From Anthoceros angustus (taxonomy: Eukaryota; Streptophyta; Anthocerotopsida; Anthocerotales; Anthocerotaceae), in assembly GCA_010909165.1 (NCBI GenBank), contig VJWM01000209.1, forward strand, positions 124,001 through 188,000: a stretch of DNA of 64,000 nucleotides. Direction: 5' to 3'. The notes under the pieces are model-generated. The model was not told the DNA's origin. It worked only from the letters and a program-made list of their open reading frames with translations, and ran no database searches. Position numbers and translations under genes: made by a program. Shown here piece by piece: positions 20,231 to 32,657 of the stretch. Every line of letters starts with the position of its first letter. The first letter of the stretch is position 1.

Positions 20231-21384
20231 CGACCGGATATCCTTCAAGCCGCCCAAACTCTTCTGCATGACAAAACATACTGGAAATAATTAACTGAAA
20301 GGAAGCTACAAAGCTGACAAAACTTTATTGCTAGTCTACAAGACAATGAATGACAGAGATTAGCAAACTTATGAACTGAGGAGAAAACAAAACCAACACA
20401 TAGGTAAGAGTAATGACACAACCAAAAGATTGCAAAGCTATACAATGGACAGACAACACGGGAAATCAATGGTGAGGCTTGAAAGCCCTAAACGGAAGAC
20501 ACAACCAAACAAACAACGATCGTCATTTACTTTCCGTAGTATTAGTTAAGTCTGGATCTTTTCAAGCTTCCGGCAGACCCCTGCATCGAAACATACGGAG
20601 GTGAGAAACTGAAAGAAAGATCAGGAAACTCACAGGAAGATGCATAACATCGAGGACAATCAAGCCAAATGTTAAACGAAACAAATAACGGAAACCTTCA
20701 CAAACTAGACAAAGAACATACATAAAACTCTATGTTCTACGATGGACGAACACAAGGTGACAACTGAAACAAAAATAGGAGATAAAGATGGAAACTTCTT
20801 TATGTATCCAGAAACGCGGTAGCAACAAAATAAGAAGACTTACGGCGACTAAAGAGGAACATCGTGAACACGGCGGCAGAACTCAACAAAACATATAGAT
20901 AGAAGACCAATTTTCCATCTAAACAATCGAAAGTCGCGACGTGGTAAATGAAACACAAAAGCGCTCATACTTCAATGTCCAACCAATAACTTCAAAACTC
21001 CCTACTAGCCTCCAGTGCAGGCCTTACAGTGCCTTTATATTGGTTTCAAGGGAAGTAATAAGAAAGACAAAGACACAGTATGCATAACAGAAAAAGACAA
21101 AGAAAGCGCATAGGAAACGACTTCACACATAGAAGTGCTTAACCTGCACCTTATTGGCAGACAATAGACCTGAACACACATAAACAACAGTTGATAAGGT
21201 CATCAACGGCTGAGAGGAAAAAAGCATGCACAAAACAAACCTGAATACCAACTCAACAGACCGCCATGAAACGCAACAACAAAACAAACTACAGCACACA
21301 AACCTGTCAAAGAGAAGAGCGCGCAGGCAGAGTAGCATGAAAAAGCGGAGAAAACCGCCGCAAAAAGACCAAGACACTCGAAAC
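20231..21384. other. A/C-rich stretch, possible introns of a minus-strand gene
   Basis: No clear protein-like ORF. The minus strand is T-rich with short coding-like islands such as one at 20,180-20,290 (EEFGRLEGYPVVGYL after an AG). It occupies the same place as 633-1,293 in element 1. Confidence 0.35.
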
Positions 21385-21560
21385 AAATGACATCGGCCTT
21401 TAAGTCGAAACCTTGGCCTTGAGGCAAACAACTTTGGCTTTTGAAGTAACAACCGTCACAACAAAACAGCAAATTCAAAACTACTTCAAAGCGGACTACC
21501 GGACTTGGACATCGGAAACCTTGGACTACAAAACAAAGACGCAACTAGAAGACCTTGGCC
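21385..21560 (+). promoter_or_regulatory. CTTGGCC motif array (region 2)
   Basis: CATCGGCCTTTAAG, GAAACCTTGGCCTTGAGG, AACTTTGGCTTTTG and GACCTTGGCCCTGAGC follow each other just upstream of the promoter at 21,600, as in element 1. Confidence 0.6.
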
Positions 21561-21599
21561 CTGAGCTACCCTAGGAAAAAGACAATACCATCCAAGAAA

Positions 21600-21661
21600 G
21601 AGTTTATATAGCATACAAAACCCTAACTCCTCTCCCTCCATCGGCAGCCATTCTCTCTCTG
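21600..21661 (+). promoter_or_regulatory. Plant core promoter (region 2)
   Basis: TTTATATAG (21,603-21,611), AAAACCCTAA (from 21,617) and a TTCTCTCTCT patch (about 21,651-21,660) keep the order seen at 2,041 and 3,811. The telo-box is single here. A leader with CCAAACCTA words follows. Confidence 0.7.
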
Positions 21662-21669
21662 GACCTTGT

Positions 21670-24300
21670 TTGAATTTACGAACCTAGAATTCCAAACCAA
21701 ATTCCAAACCTACCTAAATCTATGATTGGTTGCCGCCGCCCAGCCAAACCTAAATTACACTTACCAAACCTAGCTTGACCACACCAAACCTTGAACCTCC
21801 GATGGGGCGTAAGCAGCTGCCGACCAATCAAAGCGATTATGAGGTCATCCGCAAGAAACTTCCGACCTAACCCGTTGCTGCAGATGCATCGCGATCTCGA
21901 TCCTTGTCGCGCATTACGATGAAACCAATCGGTGATGGCGATTGATCGGAAGGAATCGTCCTCATTGCGACTCATCGTGCGTCCCTTCGCCACTGCTGCC
22001 GCCCGCCTACATCGCCGCCTTCCCGCTCCACCGCCATCCGCGCACGGCTCGTAGTCGCGCCGCCGCTCCGCTCAACTTCCTCTCGCCCAACTCTTGGCGA
22101 GAGGAAAGGCCGAACAAAAGGCGCGAAGCGTTAGCCGGGTTGGTGGGATCACGATTCGCTAGTTGATACGGCCTTGCTCTCTCGAGGTGCGATGCGAGAA
22201 GCCCCCGACGAGGCGAGCTTGATCTGGTCTCTTGATCTTGATGCTGCACCTCAGGCACCCGATCTCTCTCCCCAAAGGGCGCGAGGAAGTTTATGTCCAC
22301 ATTGGTGCCACCTGCAGAGGTCTTCAAGCTCTCCGTCTCTCCTTGAGCCAGTGAGTCCCCGGGCCCCGGCTATGGTGTGCACCACGATGTCGTGGTCCCT
22401 CCACGATGGCGCCACCAAGAACCGGTCTCCTTCTTTCGATTCCACAGGCGAGTTGCTTGCAGCGCGGAAAAGCGGCCTCGGGACTCCGGACGATCTGCGG
22501 CGCGCGGGCTCGCCATCGACTGCTGGTTTACCTTGCGGGCTTGCGTGCGGCGGAGGAGTTAAGAAGAGTCTCGAGCAACATGGTGTCCTTGGGAAGCCGG
22601 GCAAGTCTTGATTTGATGTGATCCGGTCCCCATTGAGCGTGGCGGGGTGGGGTTGGTGAAGGGATGGCGATCCGTTCTTCCGATCACAATGGCGGGGGCC
22701 GCCAACATGGTGCAGACGGGTACACCAAAGGCGTGGAGCCGAGATCATGGGCACCTTCGGTCCTCACACCGTGTACTCGACCACCGCCAGAGGAATGCGC
22801 GTGATTCTCACGTTCGGTATGAACATGAACCGGATTCAGGAGCGTGGTGTCGATTATCGTTGGGCATGTTGGGTGTTGGTGGTTGACCGCTTCCGCGTGC
22901 CGCATAGATTCTCGCGCCTTGCCGATCGGATTCGCGGTGTTGTGGTGATTCTTGCCGCTTCCGATCACGGACGGAATCAACCCAGAGCTTGAGTTGCGCC
23001 GTCATGGACCCGCCGCAAAGTCCGGCGTGATCATGTGAGTGAGCCATTTCGTTGAATGCATTTGGCAGCACCGCTTGAATGCGGCTGGCCATGGCTCGCT
23101 TTGACAAAATGTTTGTTGTGGTCTCCGGTTTCGGGCACCAAGGCTCCATCGTTGGCTCATGATGGTATCCTACCTGCGCTGCACGTGGGTGTTGGGACGG
23201 GCCGTTTATCGGTGCCGCCTTGGCGTGACCTACCGACACAGTAATCCGTGGCGCCCAGAGTTCGAGCCTCACGTGCCGACACGGCTAACTGGCCCCGCAA
23301 CTTCCTTGCGCGGCGCCCCACAAGATCAACAACAGCCGATCGATCGTCGCATGTCCTAGATTTGTTGATGCAAGGAACTCTAGCTCGAGGAGGCGAAACG
23401 GAATTGTGCATTGAGATTGCAATGTTTTCAAATTGTTCACCGAAATGGCAGAGCGACATGTGAGTATTATGGTGGCTACCGTGGTTTTGGCGTTAGTAAT
23501 GGGGTCCTGGTGTGTTTTCGGCTGAAATGTTTCTTGCCTTGTGGACTTAAAGGTTGCGTCTTGGCTACATATGAGTTTTGCAGACACGGATCCATGAGAG
23601 GCTGCTCAATGGCATACATTGAGTATTTTTCTTGCCCTGATTCCTACCATTGATGTCCATGATCCAAGGCTCAAAGCGAGAATGCGGTAAAAAATGCTGC
23701 TCTTCATGTGTGTGGAGAGAAAGTTGAGGTGAACTACCAGGTTTGAGCTTGTGGGATAGTGCCTGGCTGCCCTTGCAATCAATTTCTTGCGCATCGTGAG
23801 ATTAGCCTGCTAGGATGTAAAGCATGTCGTCATGCTCTAATGCTATTGTCTTCTGCTGCAGATTTGTGGACCGCCCTAATTAACTGAGGAAGCCAAACCG
23901 GATGTAAAGCCAACTCCTCCTCAAAATCCGTTGCCACCATGGCTCAAATCGAGGCATGCGCAATGTCGGGCTCCTTAAGTTGCATGATGACCAAATTGTT
24001 AGCGGTGTTATCTCTTCGTCTGGACTTGTTTAACTTGTGTTCTCTTGATCATTCCCAAGTCTCGAGATAGCAACCCGACGCACCGACTTGCAAGTGCACG
24101 TGGATGTTTTTGTTTGCGCTTTGACCACAGAGGGGCTAGGGATGGGCCATCGATGAGTGAAGTTGAGCACAACACTATGTGATCTTGTGACCTCCACACG
24201 ATAAGGGTGTTAAGGAAATGATGAGTCTTTATGTCATTTGCTCATTGTATATCAAGGTTATAACGGGTTGAAGATTCTGCAAAAGTAGCTTTAGAGCTCG
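21670..24300 (+). other. GC-rich region downstream of promoter, unidentified gene remnant
   Basis: Open stretches on both strands (for example plus 22,174-22,611 and minus 22,251-22,754) make the coding strand uncertain. Because a plus-strand promoter precedes it, a plus-strand gene is expected. I recognise no motif, and I could not align it convincingly with 4,123-5,807 or 38,786-40,256. The part from about 23,450 is less GC-rich and intron-like. Confidence 0.3.
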
Positions 24301-24639
24301 GCCCATGGCGCTCCAACCCACGACGATATTTCAAGTAAGCTTGCTCGCGTGGCCTGTTTGTTGTCTGCGCTTCAGGACCGCATCGGGGACTAAAGCCGCC
24401 TAAACCTTTCTATCAAAGTCATCAAGAATTGTCGAGTAGCATCAAAGAAACACGACTACAACGAACTTGTAAGGTAAAGTAGTATAGTACATCATTTTCA
24501 GTTCGAGTTCACCAACAGTTCGAGCTTAGGTTTTGCGTTCTTGTCAGCCGCCGAATATCATTGCTCGGTAATCAAATTTGATTGCCCGTTCATCCGTTTC
24601 CTTAGTGGTAATTACACGGCAAGCATCGCTTAGAACAGT

Positions 24640-26140
24640 GTAAGTGATTTTCACTTAATCGCATATCCAAAGAGTCAGAGCCGCATGCGATGCTGTCAAG
24701 CTATCGATGAAGATTGCAACAAATGCTGAAATGATCGGCTTAAATGACACCAAGGAAGTGTGAAAGTAAAAGAACTAGGGATAATTATCTTTCTATCCAA
24801 AGTAATCTCAAGCAGTAAAAGATAGTTATAAGTACATCATTATATGCAGTATCATGCACTGCTATCGCAGTTCAGCCCAACCGCTGCCTCGTAGCTTACC
24901 GCCGCTTCCCTTATGTTTCTGCAGTCAAGACGTTCAATGTCTCAGCCTAATGGCCTGACTGCATCACGGCCCAACCGCTACCATCCGCCTCGCCGACTAA
25001 AGTAATTGAACAAACGCAAGCATCATTAGACAGAGTGCGATTACTTAATCCGCTATCCATGAAGAGTCAGAGCCGCATGCGATGCTAGTCAAACCGCTAT
25101 GGTCAAGATGAATCGATTTTCTGCGCGAACACCGAAAATGACTGGAAATGACACTCATGAAGTGAAAGCCAAAGAATTAGGATATGGCTCGATCCAAAGA
25201 AAGAGAAAAGATAGTTATAATGTGTGCTTACATGCGGCCTCTAAAATTGTCACGGACCTCTGCGCCTCCCTGCGATGCCGGCCAGCCCTCGGCCCGACCC
25301 GCCGCTCCCCTTACGCCAGAGCGGACTCGCGTCACGCACGGCCTAGAACGGTCTCGCCTAATGGTCTTCGGCCGTTCACGGGACGCCCTGCGTCTCCCTA
25401 ATACTTGGAACGCTACCCGGACAAGGAGGCATCACTCCGCCTCCATGAAGAAGAAGCCGGTGCAAAGTGATATGGGCAGTGTCAATCGACGGCGAGGACC
25501 CGTCCTACACACTACCCAGCCCATCCCATCCCGGATTGGGTCAGCGAACAAGATGATGGGGTGTCAATGCCTGACATGCACGGTTCATGGAGTCCATCCC
25601 ATGCCCGGCGATGCTCTGCAGAGGCGGCGGTAGCCCTCTCTTCTACATTCAAGGGCTCTGCCCCAAATGACTGCAAACCCCGCCGCCTTTCTTACGCTGT
25701 GCAACGGACTTCCGTCAAGGCACGGCTCAGACATTTGCTCAGCCTAATGACGCTCGATCTGCACATTTGGCCAGCGATCCGCTTTTGCCACAGTCTGCCT
25801 CCTCACTTGAACGCGCTGGACAGAGGAGGCAGATTACCCGCACATCTCCATGAAGTTAGAAGAAGTCAGTGCAAAGGGATCCTCATGGGAGATCAAGGTT
25901 AATCGCACCTACTGGCGCAGGAACTGCCAACTGCCCCACACACTACTAGTTTTAATCCCATCCCGGACAATAACATAACAAGATGATCGGGGGTGCTGGT
26001 CAGCCGTATGCAGTACGGCTTCATGGAGTCCATCCCATGCCCGGCGATGCTCTGCAGAGGCGGCGGTAGCCCTCTCTTCTACATTCAAGGGCCGCACCAA
26101 CGGCAAACCCGTTTGTCGCAACTATTGCACTCCTCAATGC
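24640..26140. repeat. Tandem array D3, about three degenerate copies
   Basis: AGAGTCAGAGCCGCATGCGA occurs at about 24,673 and 25,061, about 388 bp apart. The following GC-rich block recurs near 25,290 and 25,680. GGAGTCCATCCCATGCCCGG and the next 60 bases recur at about 25,588 and 26,026, 438 bp apart. Copies are heavily diverged at the edges but nearly identical in this last block. No coding capacity is evident. Confidence 0.7.
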
Positions 26141-26767
26141 AGGACCGATTCAACATATCGGATAGCGGAATGTGACCATCTTCCACATTGTGAGCGATCC
26201 GCTTACATCCGAACACCCTCCCGCGGTCACGCGGCAAGGCGGGAAGATCTTGTGTCGATCAAAGGAAGGTGCGACTTCATGCATCAACGATCGCAGAATC
26301 TGGGTGGAACTGCGGTGATCTCAATGCGCGGGTGTGGCCGCAACAAGCCCCGGGTTGGCCGCCACATAGTGCCAATCCTTTATTACTTCCCATTGGTGGA
26401 GCGTCTCGTCGAATGTTTAGGTGCCCTACAGCGGCAGATATGTCTGGTTTGCGTAATTAGTCAAGACGGAAGCTCCGCATCGCGACACTCCGGCTTGGGC
26501 AGCAGCGCTGAAGATAATTTTGATGCAGGAGGCGGGAACATCGAGCTCGGGCATATGCACCGACGGCCCTTAACGGTCATCTCACGACGAAGTCGATTTG
26601 GCCCGTGTTGTTGGTTATCCACAACATGCCATCATGGACGGTAAATAAGAAGCAACGGCTATTATGTCTAAGGATTATTCTGTGCCCAAAACAAAAGCCG
26701 GCGGACGCTTATTTTGGCAAGCCCCTTGTAGAAGAATTAGGCGAGTGGATAGGTGTGCCATGCGAGG

Positions 26768-27995
26768 ACTTCTCCAAACCAAGGTGTGATCCGGCCGGTT
26801 TTTCACCCCGCGGCTGGTCTATTGTTTGCCACATGTGATTATCCGGTATGGGAAACTTGCTTGGCTGTTCGGGGTCATGCCGCATGACCGTGGGGTTCAA
26901 TTACAAGCCCGATGGTCACAAATAATGGACAAGATGGTATACGCGGTGCTCGGAGATGGTGTCACGACGATCCCGTGCACATTGGCGAGATGCCTTCGAT
27001 AGCACCGTGGAGACCAGCCCCCCCGCACAATGGACGCTGTCGCAGATGGACCTGCTGCAACTGTGCACAAGAAAGGCGCAACACAAAGGCATGGGGGTCA
27101 CTCGCCTCACTCATCCTCCGAAGTTTACCATACCTCGTGCTACATAAGTTCGCTTAAGGATGTGATGCACGTGGAGGTGAACAATGCAAAGGCATTTTGG
27201 AGTGTATTTACGGAAAGAGTGACACCCTTGGGAGCCAGATGACATGGAGGATGCCAACTCCAAGCCATGGTTGTGGCCAATTTCGATGGTGATGAGACCC
27301 ACATCCCGACACCGACTATGTTATGTCGACATGTCAGGGATAGGTGCTATAAAGTAGGACTTCTCCAAACCAAGGTGTGATCTCGGTTGGTTTTTCACCC
27401 CGCGGCCGGTCTATTGCTTTGGCCACATGTGATTATCCGGCAGGGAAACTGGTTTGGCTTGGTGTGTCTGGGTCATGCCGCATGTATCAATCGTGTTCAC
27501 TACAAGCCCGATGGTCACACAACACTGATAAGATGCTATACGCTGGGTGCCTCCGGAGATGAAAGCTCAATTTCGACGCAGCAAATCCTCATTACAGCAC
27601 ATTACAGAGATGCCTTCGATAGCACTGTGGAGCACTGTGCCCCTCGTGCACCCTGCGACATGGACGCTGTTGTCGCAGAGATGGACCTCCTCGGGTTTAA
27701 CTAGTGCACAAGAAAGCATGCGCAACACAAAGGCATGGGGGTCATCACCTGCTCACTCATCCTCAAGTTTACCATACCTCGTGCGCGTTTACATAAGTTC
27801 TCGCTTAAGGATGTGATGCACGTGGAGGTGAATCACGCAGCGCATTTTGGAGGTATTTATCGGAAAGAGTGACACACCCTTTTGGGAGCCGGTAGTATGA
27901 CATGGAGGATGCCAACCCAAGCCATGGTTGTATGGCCAATTTCCCTTGCATGGTGATGAGACCCACATCCCAGACGCCGACTATGTTATGTCGCA
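26768..27995. repeat. Tandem duplication D5, two copies, about 591-637 bp
   Basis: ACTTCTCCAAACCAAGGTGT occurs at 26,768 and 27,359, and both blocks run in parallel to CCGACTATGTTATGTCG. The copies differ by many short indels. Plus-strand ORFs in them have shifted frames between copies, which argues against maintained coding. Confidence 0.85.
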
Positions 27996-27999
27996 TTCT

Positions 28000-30900
28000 C
28001 GATTAATGAAGCTGTAAAAGACGAGATATCCGCTTTAAGCCCCCACAGTTTTGGTGCAAACATATAATCATATGCTTTGATGGCCCAAAAGGGGCAGACT
28101 GCCCTCGAAAAGCCATGAGGATTGGCACCTTTGATGCAATACTATCTTCCTATTATGCTGGGTGAGAGGCTAGAAGGCGGCCTTCATTTGGCTTTTCGTG
28201 ACGCCTGGCCGTGAGTGTACTGCTGATGTACCAAAGAGATCATAGGCGGTCCATGCTACCCGAGAAGAAGGCAAGAAGCTTATCGACATCGCGTGGAGTT
28301 GGAAAACACATGCCAACCACATTCCTCGAATTCGATGTAGCACTCATCATCCACCATTGGACCAGGTTTGAAACCTGCGGGCCGCCTCAAGCCACGATGG
28401 ATGTACCCCATGGAGCGCCACATGCTTCTGTCCTCAAAACCATAAAGGGTGCAACGTGTTCGTCCGAGGGGGTTACGATGCCAGTTGTGGCACATCTCTA
28501 TGGGAAGCTGGCGCACCGCCACGGAAACCCGTTCATGGTCAAGCTGCCAGCACATGGCCACTGCTATCTCAGAGGAGTACCAATGCGGCCCCATTCAACG
28601 AGGAGAGCACCATCCATAGGAACAACAATTGACCGGATCACCCACTTAACGGAAATGCTCACATTGGATCACCGCTGCTCCACCTCAAAACACCAAGGCG
28701 ACTGCAGAGCTTGACCATGCTCATGGGGGCTTGGAATGGATTTCAAGCCATCGGATGCGGTGGCCTTGCTACGGATGATGCATGGGCAGGAAGTCTGTAA
28801 CCGAGCCGACATCAATGGCACCAACCATTGGCTCCTCGCCTGCAAAGTCACATCCCATCGGCAACCCTCCGCACCGCCGTGGGCCACTATCATTTCCGAC
28901 AACTGCAGCCGATTCTCCTCCAAGCACAAAGAACTTTACAAGACAAAATTGGGGTGTATGGGTGTTTCGACATGGCAGGAGCCGCCTGTGACGCAGGAAG
29001 AGACCCCTAACATTCACCGTGATCTGGCCCAGCCTTGTAGTTGAGTGCGATGAGCATGCCACCACCAATAATCAGGCCGAATGTGCACCTGGTATGAGCA
29101 GCACTACCACAAAAGGAGTGCGTATTATGACGTAAAATTAAAGACAAGGATGTGACACGAAACTGCTTGTGTCTCTGCTTACGATGTGACCTACTCGCTT
29201 GAATTTGTGGTTTGTTCATAAGAATATCGTGTTCGATTTCGAATGACTTGCAAGTGTCTCAATGATGCGAATTTTCCTGCTCGATGACCTCGCTGGGCGG
29301 ATTCCCGCCCCCGCCAACCACTCTCTCACTTGTCGCAGGTCGCTACTGCTCCGCCCCTAAATCATACCGGGCAGTTCGTTCGAAGCAGTGTTCGCAACAT
29401 CCTCGCGGGTAGGGTTCCGTCGAAATGTAGCCGCACGTCCGGCTTTGGCCCGCACTCGCGACGGACGTGGGGACGCCGGGCCGTGGCACATGGGCATCCT
29501 ATCCGCACGGGAGGGGGTTTGCCACGCGGATGCCCATTGCGTCCCTTGGCGCAAAGACGCTGTTTGTCCTTCCATATTATGCTCGCCGCATTTGGATCGG
29601 CCCCATCGAGCAAGCAGCATTCAGCTGGGTGAGGCCCTCCTCGTGGTCGTTTATGTGCGTCACCTACCGAATTTGCTGTCGGGCAACCGCTGGCTGGCGC
29701 TTAATCGAATATCTATTTACATACCAGCAAGTGTCAGTGATCACTTTGGGAAACTGCAGACACACCATTATTTCGCTTTTGTTTAGGCAAAACAGGCATT
29801 ATCGACACATCGCTCCATCTTTTGAGCCAACAATGTCCTCAAATTGGTAGAATCCCATCGGAGTCACCACATGCACACATCCACAGCCACCCCACTTGAA
29901 CGTCGCCGCTCAAAAAGCTGATCATGATCTATGCTGATGCCACGCCCAAAACACCCTGAGTGACGCCTGTGACTTTCTTCTTCTTCGTGGCTCCTCATGC
30001 GCGGTGCGCTCCTTCGCTTCTCTGCTGGCGTACCAATGCCACGGCTTTCTGCAGGGGTCTGGGCCCATCCCCACTCCACTCCCAAGCTCCTCCAGCATCT
30101 CCGCAAACCGAGACGCTCGGGTGACTCTCCTGCTCTGGAGTTACGCGGAGCCTCGCTGCTTCCCCGCACAATGTCCACTCTCCGCGAAGATTTTGCGCTT
30201 GCAATCGGGTTGCATTGACATGGTCCTTGCACACCAAGCTGGGCCTCCTCCTTCTCCTCGGGTGTGTTTGCATCATGTAACACACCACGTAGAAAGCACT
30301 TAGAAGTTAGACCGTCAGGCGCACCAAGTTTTCTTCGAGCATGCTACCACAATCACTTCATCGGGAACAGGGTATTTACTTCACTCAGAGGTTCTTTCAC
30401 CTACTCCATTTCACTGCTGGTTAGCTTCCCCTTCTCGACAATAGTTGAAATGCCAGAAGCGCCATAGCCGCACGTTGCGTTTACGGGCCACATATGTAAC
30501 TACTCCCCGGTTTAGGAGTGGCTTACGTGACTCCCTCCCCATTGCATTAGCACAACCAAAGGAGTCCTCCTGACTCAGGTTTACGCGATGCACCTACCTC
30601 TGTGACGCTGCTTCGATGTCCTTCCTACGACAAATTTCGTCTCAGCCATTTTTCCAAAGTGGTCGATCGCACATGTAGAAGCCGAGTGTGGCAACAAGAA
30701 CATGACGATGCAATGTCTCACTGTGGCCGTTCCCTTGATCCGTAAGAGAGGGGGGAAAGGAGGTTCTTCACACTGCTCTTCTCGCTATGCCCAAAACACG
30801 TGCATGTCGTCCCATGCTCATGTTTGCTGCCCATTGGGATTCTCGCAACATCTTCGGCCGCTCACCGTGATGCCTCCTCGCATTTTCGGCCTAAGTCCAT

Positions 30901-32047
30901 TGCTCCGGCCCCTCGCCCAAATGGGTTTGTCCTAGCCGCCCCATGCTTCTCCAATCTGTTTTCCACTACCGCCATTTGTGACATCTTGGCTATTCCATTG
31001 CCCAACTCGCATCGCTGGACACCCCACTCATTTGCTCCTCCCACCACACCTCCCGGCGCATGGTAGCCTGGGGCCCGCAACCGGCCACACAGTGTGCCCT
31101 CTTCCCCGATGTTCGGCACCTGCCCTCTTCTTCACTGTGTGGTTGTAAGCACCCGCCTCGTGCCACCCGAGAACTTTGTTCTGATGACTCTCGATTGGTC
31201 ATGCACTCCTCCGCCACCACGTCCATAAGCTCGCATCAGCTACCGCATCATGCTTTGTCCAGCACTTCAAAAACACAAGTCTTGGCAAAGAACCAATTCC
31301 TGGATCCTCTTCTCCATGGACAATTTGTCCGCCCGATGACCCCTCCGTCACATGACAAGTAAGTCCGCCTTTGTCCGCCTCCACACAAGGCAATCATCTA
31401 GATCTTGTGATGCCCATGAGTCCCGATCAAACGCGCGATGACCTCTGGCAATTCCGCAAGAAGGTCCAACAACTGGCTCATACCGACGGGACACAAGTGT
31501 TCCCCACGGACCTTCGGCCGAGTCCTGCCCATCCTGCCGACTGTGAGCTTGTGTGTCGCCGCCTCTTTCCTCCTCGAAACTTCTTGCATGTCCGGGAGCA
31601 TGTCGCCCTCATTCTCGTGAGTGTGTGACATCTACCTGCCTTCCCCATCTCGCCCATGTTGCAAGCCCGTCACGTGCTTGCCGCCCCGCCATGTCTTCCC
31701 CAATCAAGCGACGAGATCGTTAGGAGTTGTTCCACTCTTGCCCGCCTGCAGATGCACGGGATGCTCCTCCCTAGATTTCACAACGCAGCGGTGGGTGCGG
31801 TCCGTAGCACGCTTGGGTTTGCTCGCCGTTAGCAAATTGGATCGCAGCGGTGATCTCAAAATGCACCAACCGAATTTGAACGAAGAGCTCGGATCAAGGT
31901 GCCGATCGTGCATTTCGCTGCGTCTTGTGTTCCGCCGGATGTCATGCTAACGCTTGAGTCTCCCCGCCTGCCCCGCTGCTTCGGTGATGGCCGTGTTCGC
32001 CATCGCCCAGCCGCGGCGAATACAGTCCACGAAGTCGCGCTCTGCCC
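28000..32047. other. GC-rich region without identifiable gene
   Basis: Several moderately long ORFs exist on both strands, including plus 28,211-28,714 (167 codons) and minus 29,864-30,283, 30,862-31,119 and 31,398-31,631. The minus set between 31.6 and 30.8 kb looks slightly more protein-like (for example QLLDLLAELPEVIARL), but no family is recognised. I call no gene. Confidence 0.3.
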
Positions 32048-32440
32048 TGGGGCCTCGACGCCGATTTTTTTCGGGGCCAAAAGGGTAAAACGAAGAGAGA
32101 GAATTTTTCAATTGGTAAAATTTTTTGAATAATAAGGTGGAAATTGTAACAATAGAGTAGAAAGCATAGATCGATGGATGGAAACATTTTACCATCCAAG
32201 TCAAAACTAGAATAGGAGGGTAAAGAATGGATCAACCAAGTGAATATAGAGTAAAAAGACCCGATGAATGGAAACATTTTACCATCCAAATCAAAACTAG
32301 AACAAGGGTAAAGAATGATCACCAAGTGAATAGCAAGTGCCCGAAATACCATGGTAGATTGTAATCATGTGAGGCCTAGTAATTCCAACACAATCGCTAA
32401 CTGGCAAGAAACATCTTCATAATTACTCATTCATGGATCC
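32048..32440 (+). repeat. Terminal repeat of the same family (L3), with internal duplication
   Basis: It starts GGGGCCTCGACGCCGATTTT, has the AT-rich core, and ends with CAATCGCTAACTGG and TTCATGGATCCGGGATATAC. A block of about 90 bp containing GGAAACATTTTACCATCCAA is present twice (about 32,176 and 32,268). The minus-strand YR gene copy 2 ends about 220 bp to its right, mirroring the R1 arrangement. Confidence 0.7.
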
Positions 32441-32657
32441 GGGATATACAAAAACCAACAAAGAAATATCATCTTTGCAAAGTTTCGTATATCCGTAATT
32501 GCATGAATTCAAAATAACAGAAAAAGAGAGAAAATACCAGAATAGTTGATCCTCCTTATTCGAAATTACAAATCTACATATACAAAGTAAATTAGGCTTG
32601 TAACCAATTAGATGATTCGGAATAGAAAAGAAAAGTTCATTAGAAAAGATTCCCACC

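Noticed and set aside
22251-22754. 167-codon minus-strand ORF
   Set aside because: It overlaps equally long plus-strand ORFs downstream of a plus-strand promoter, and nothing supports the minus strand.
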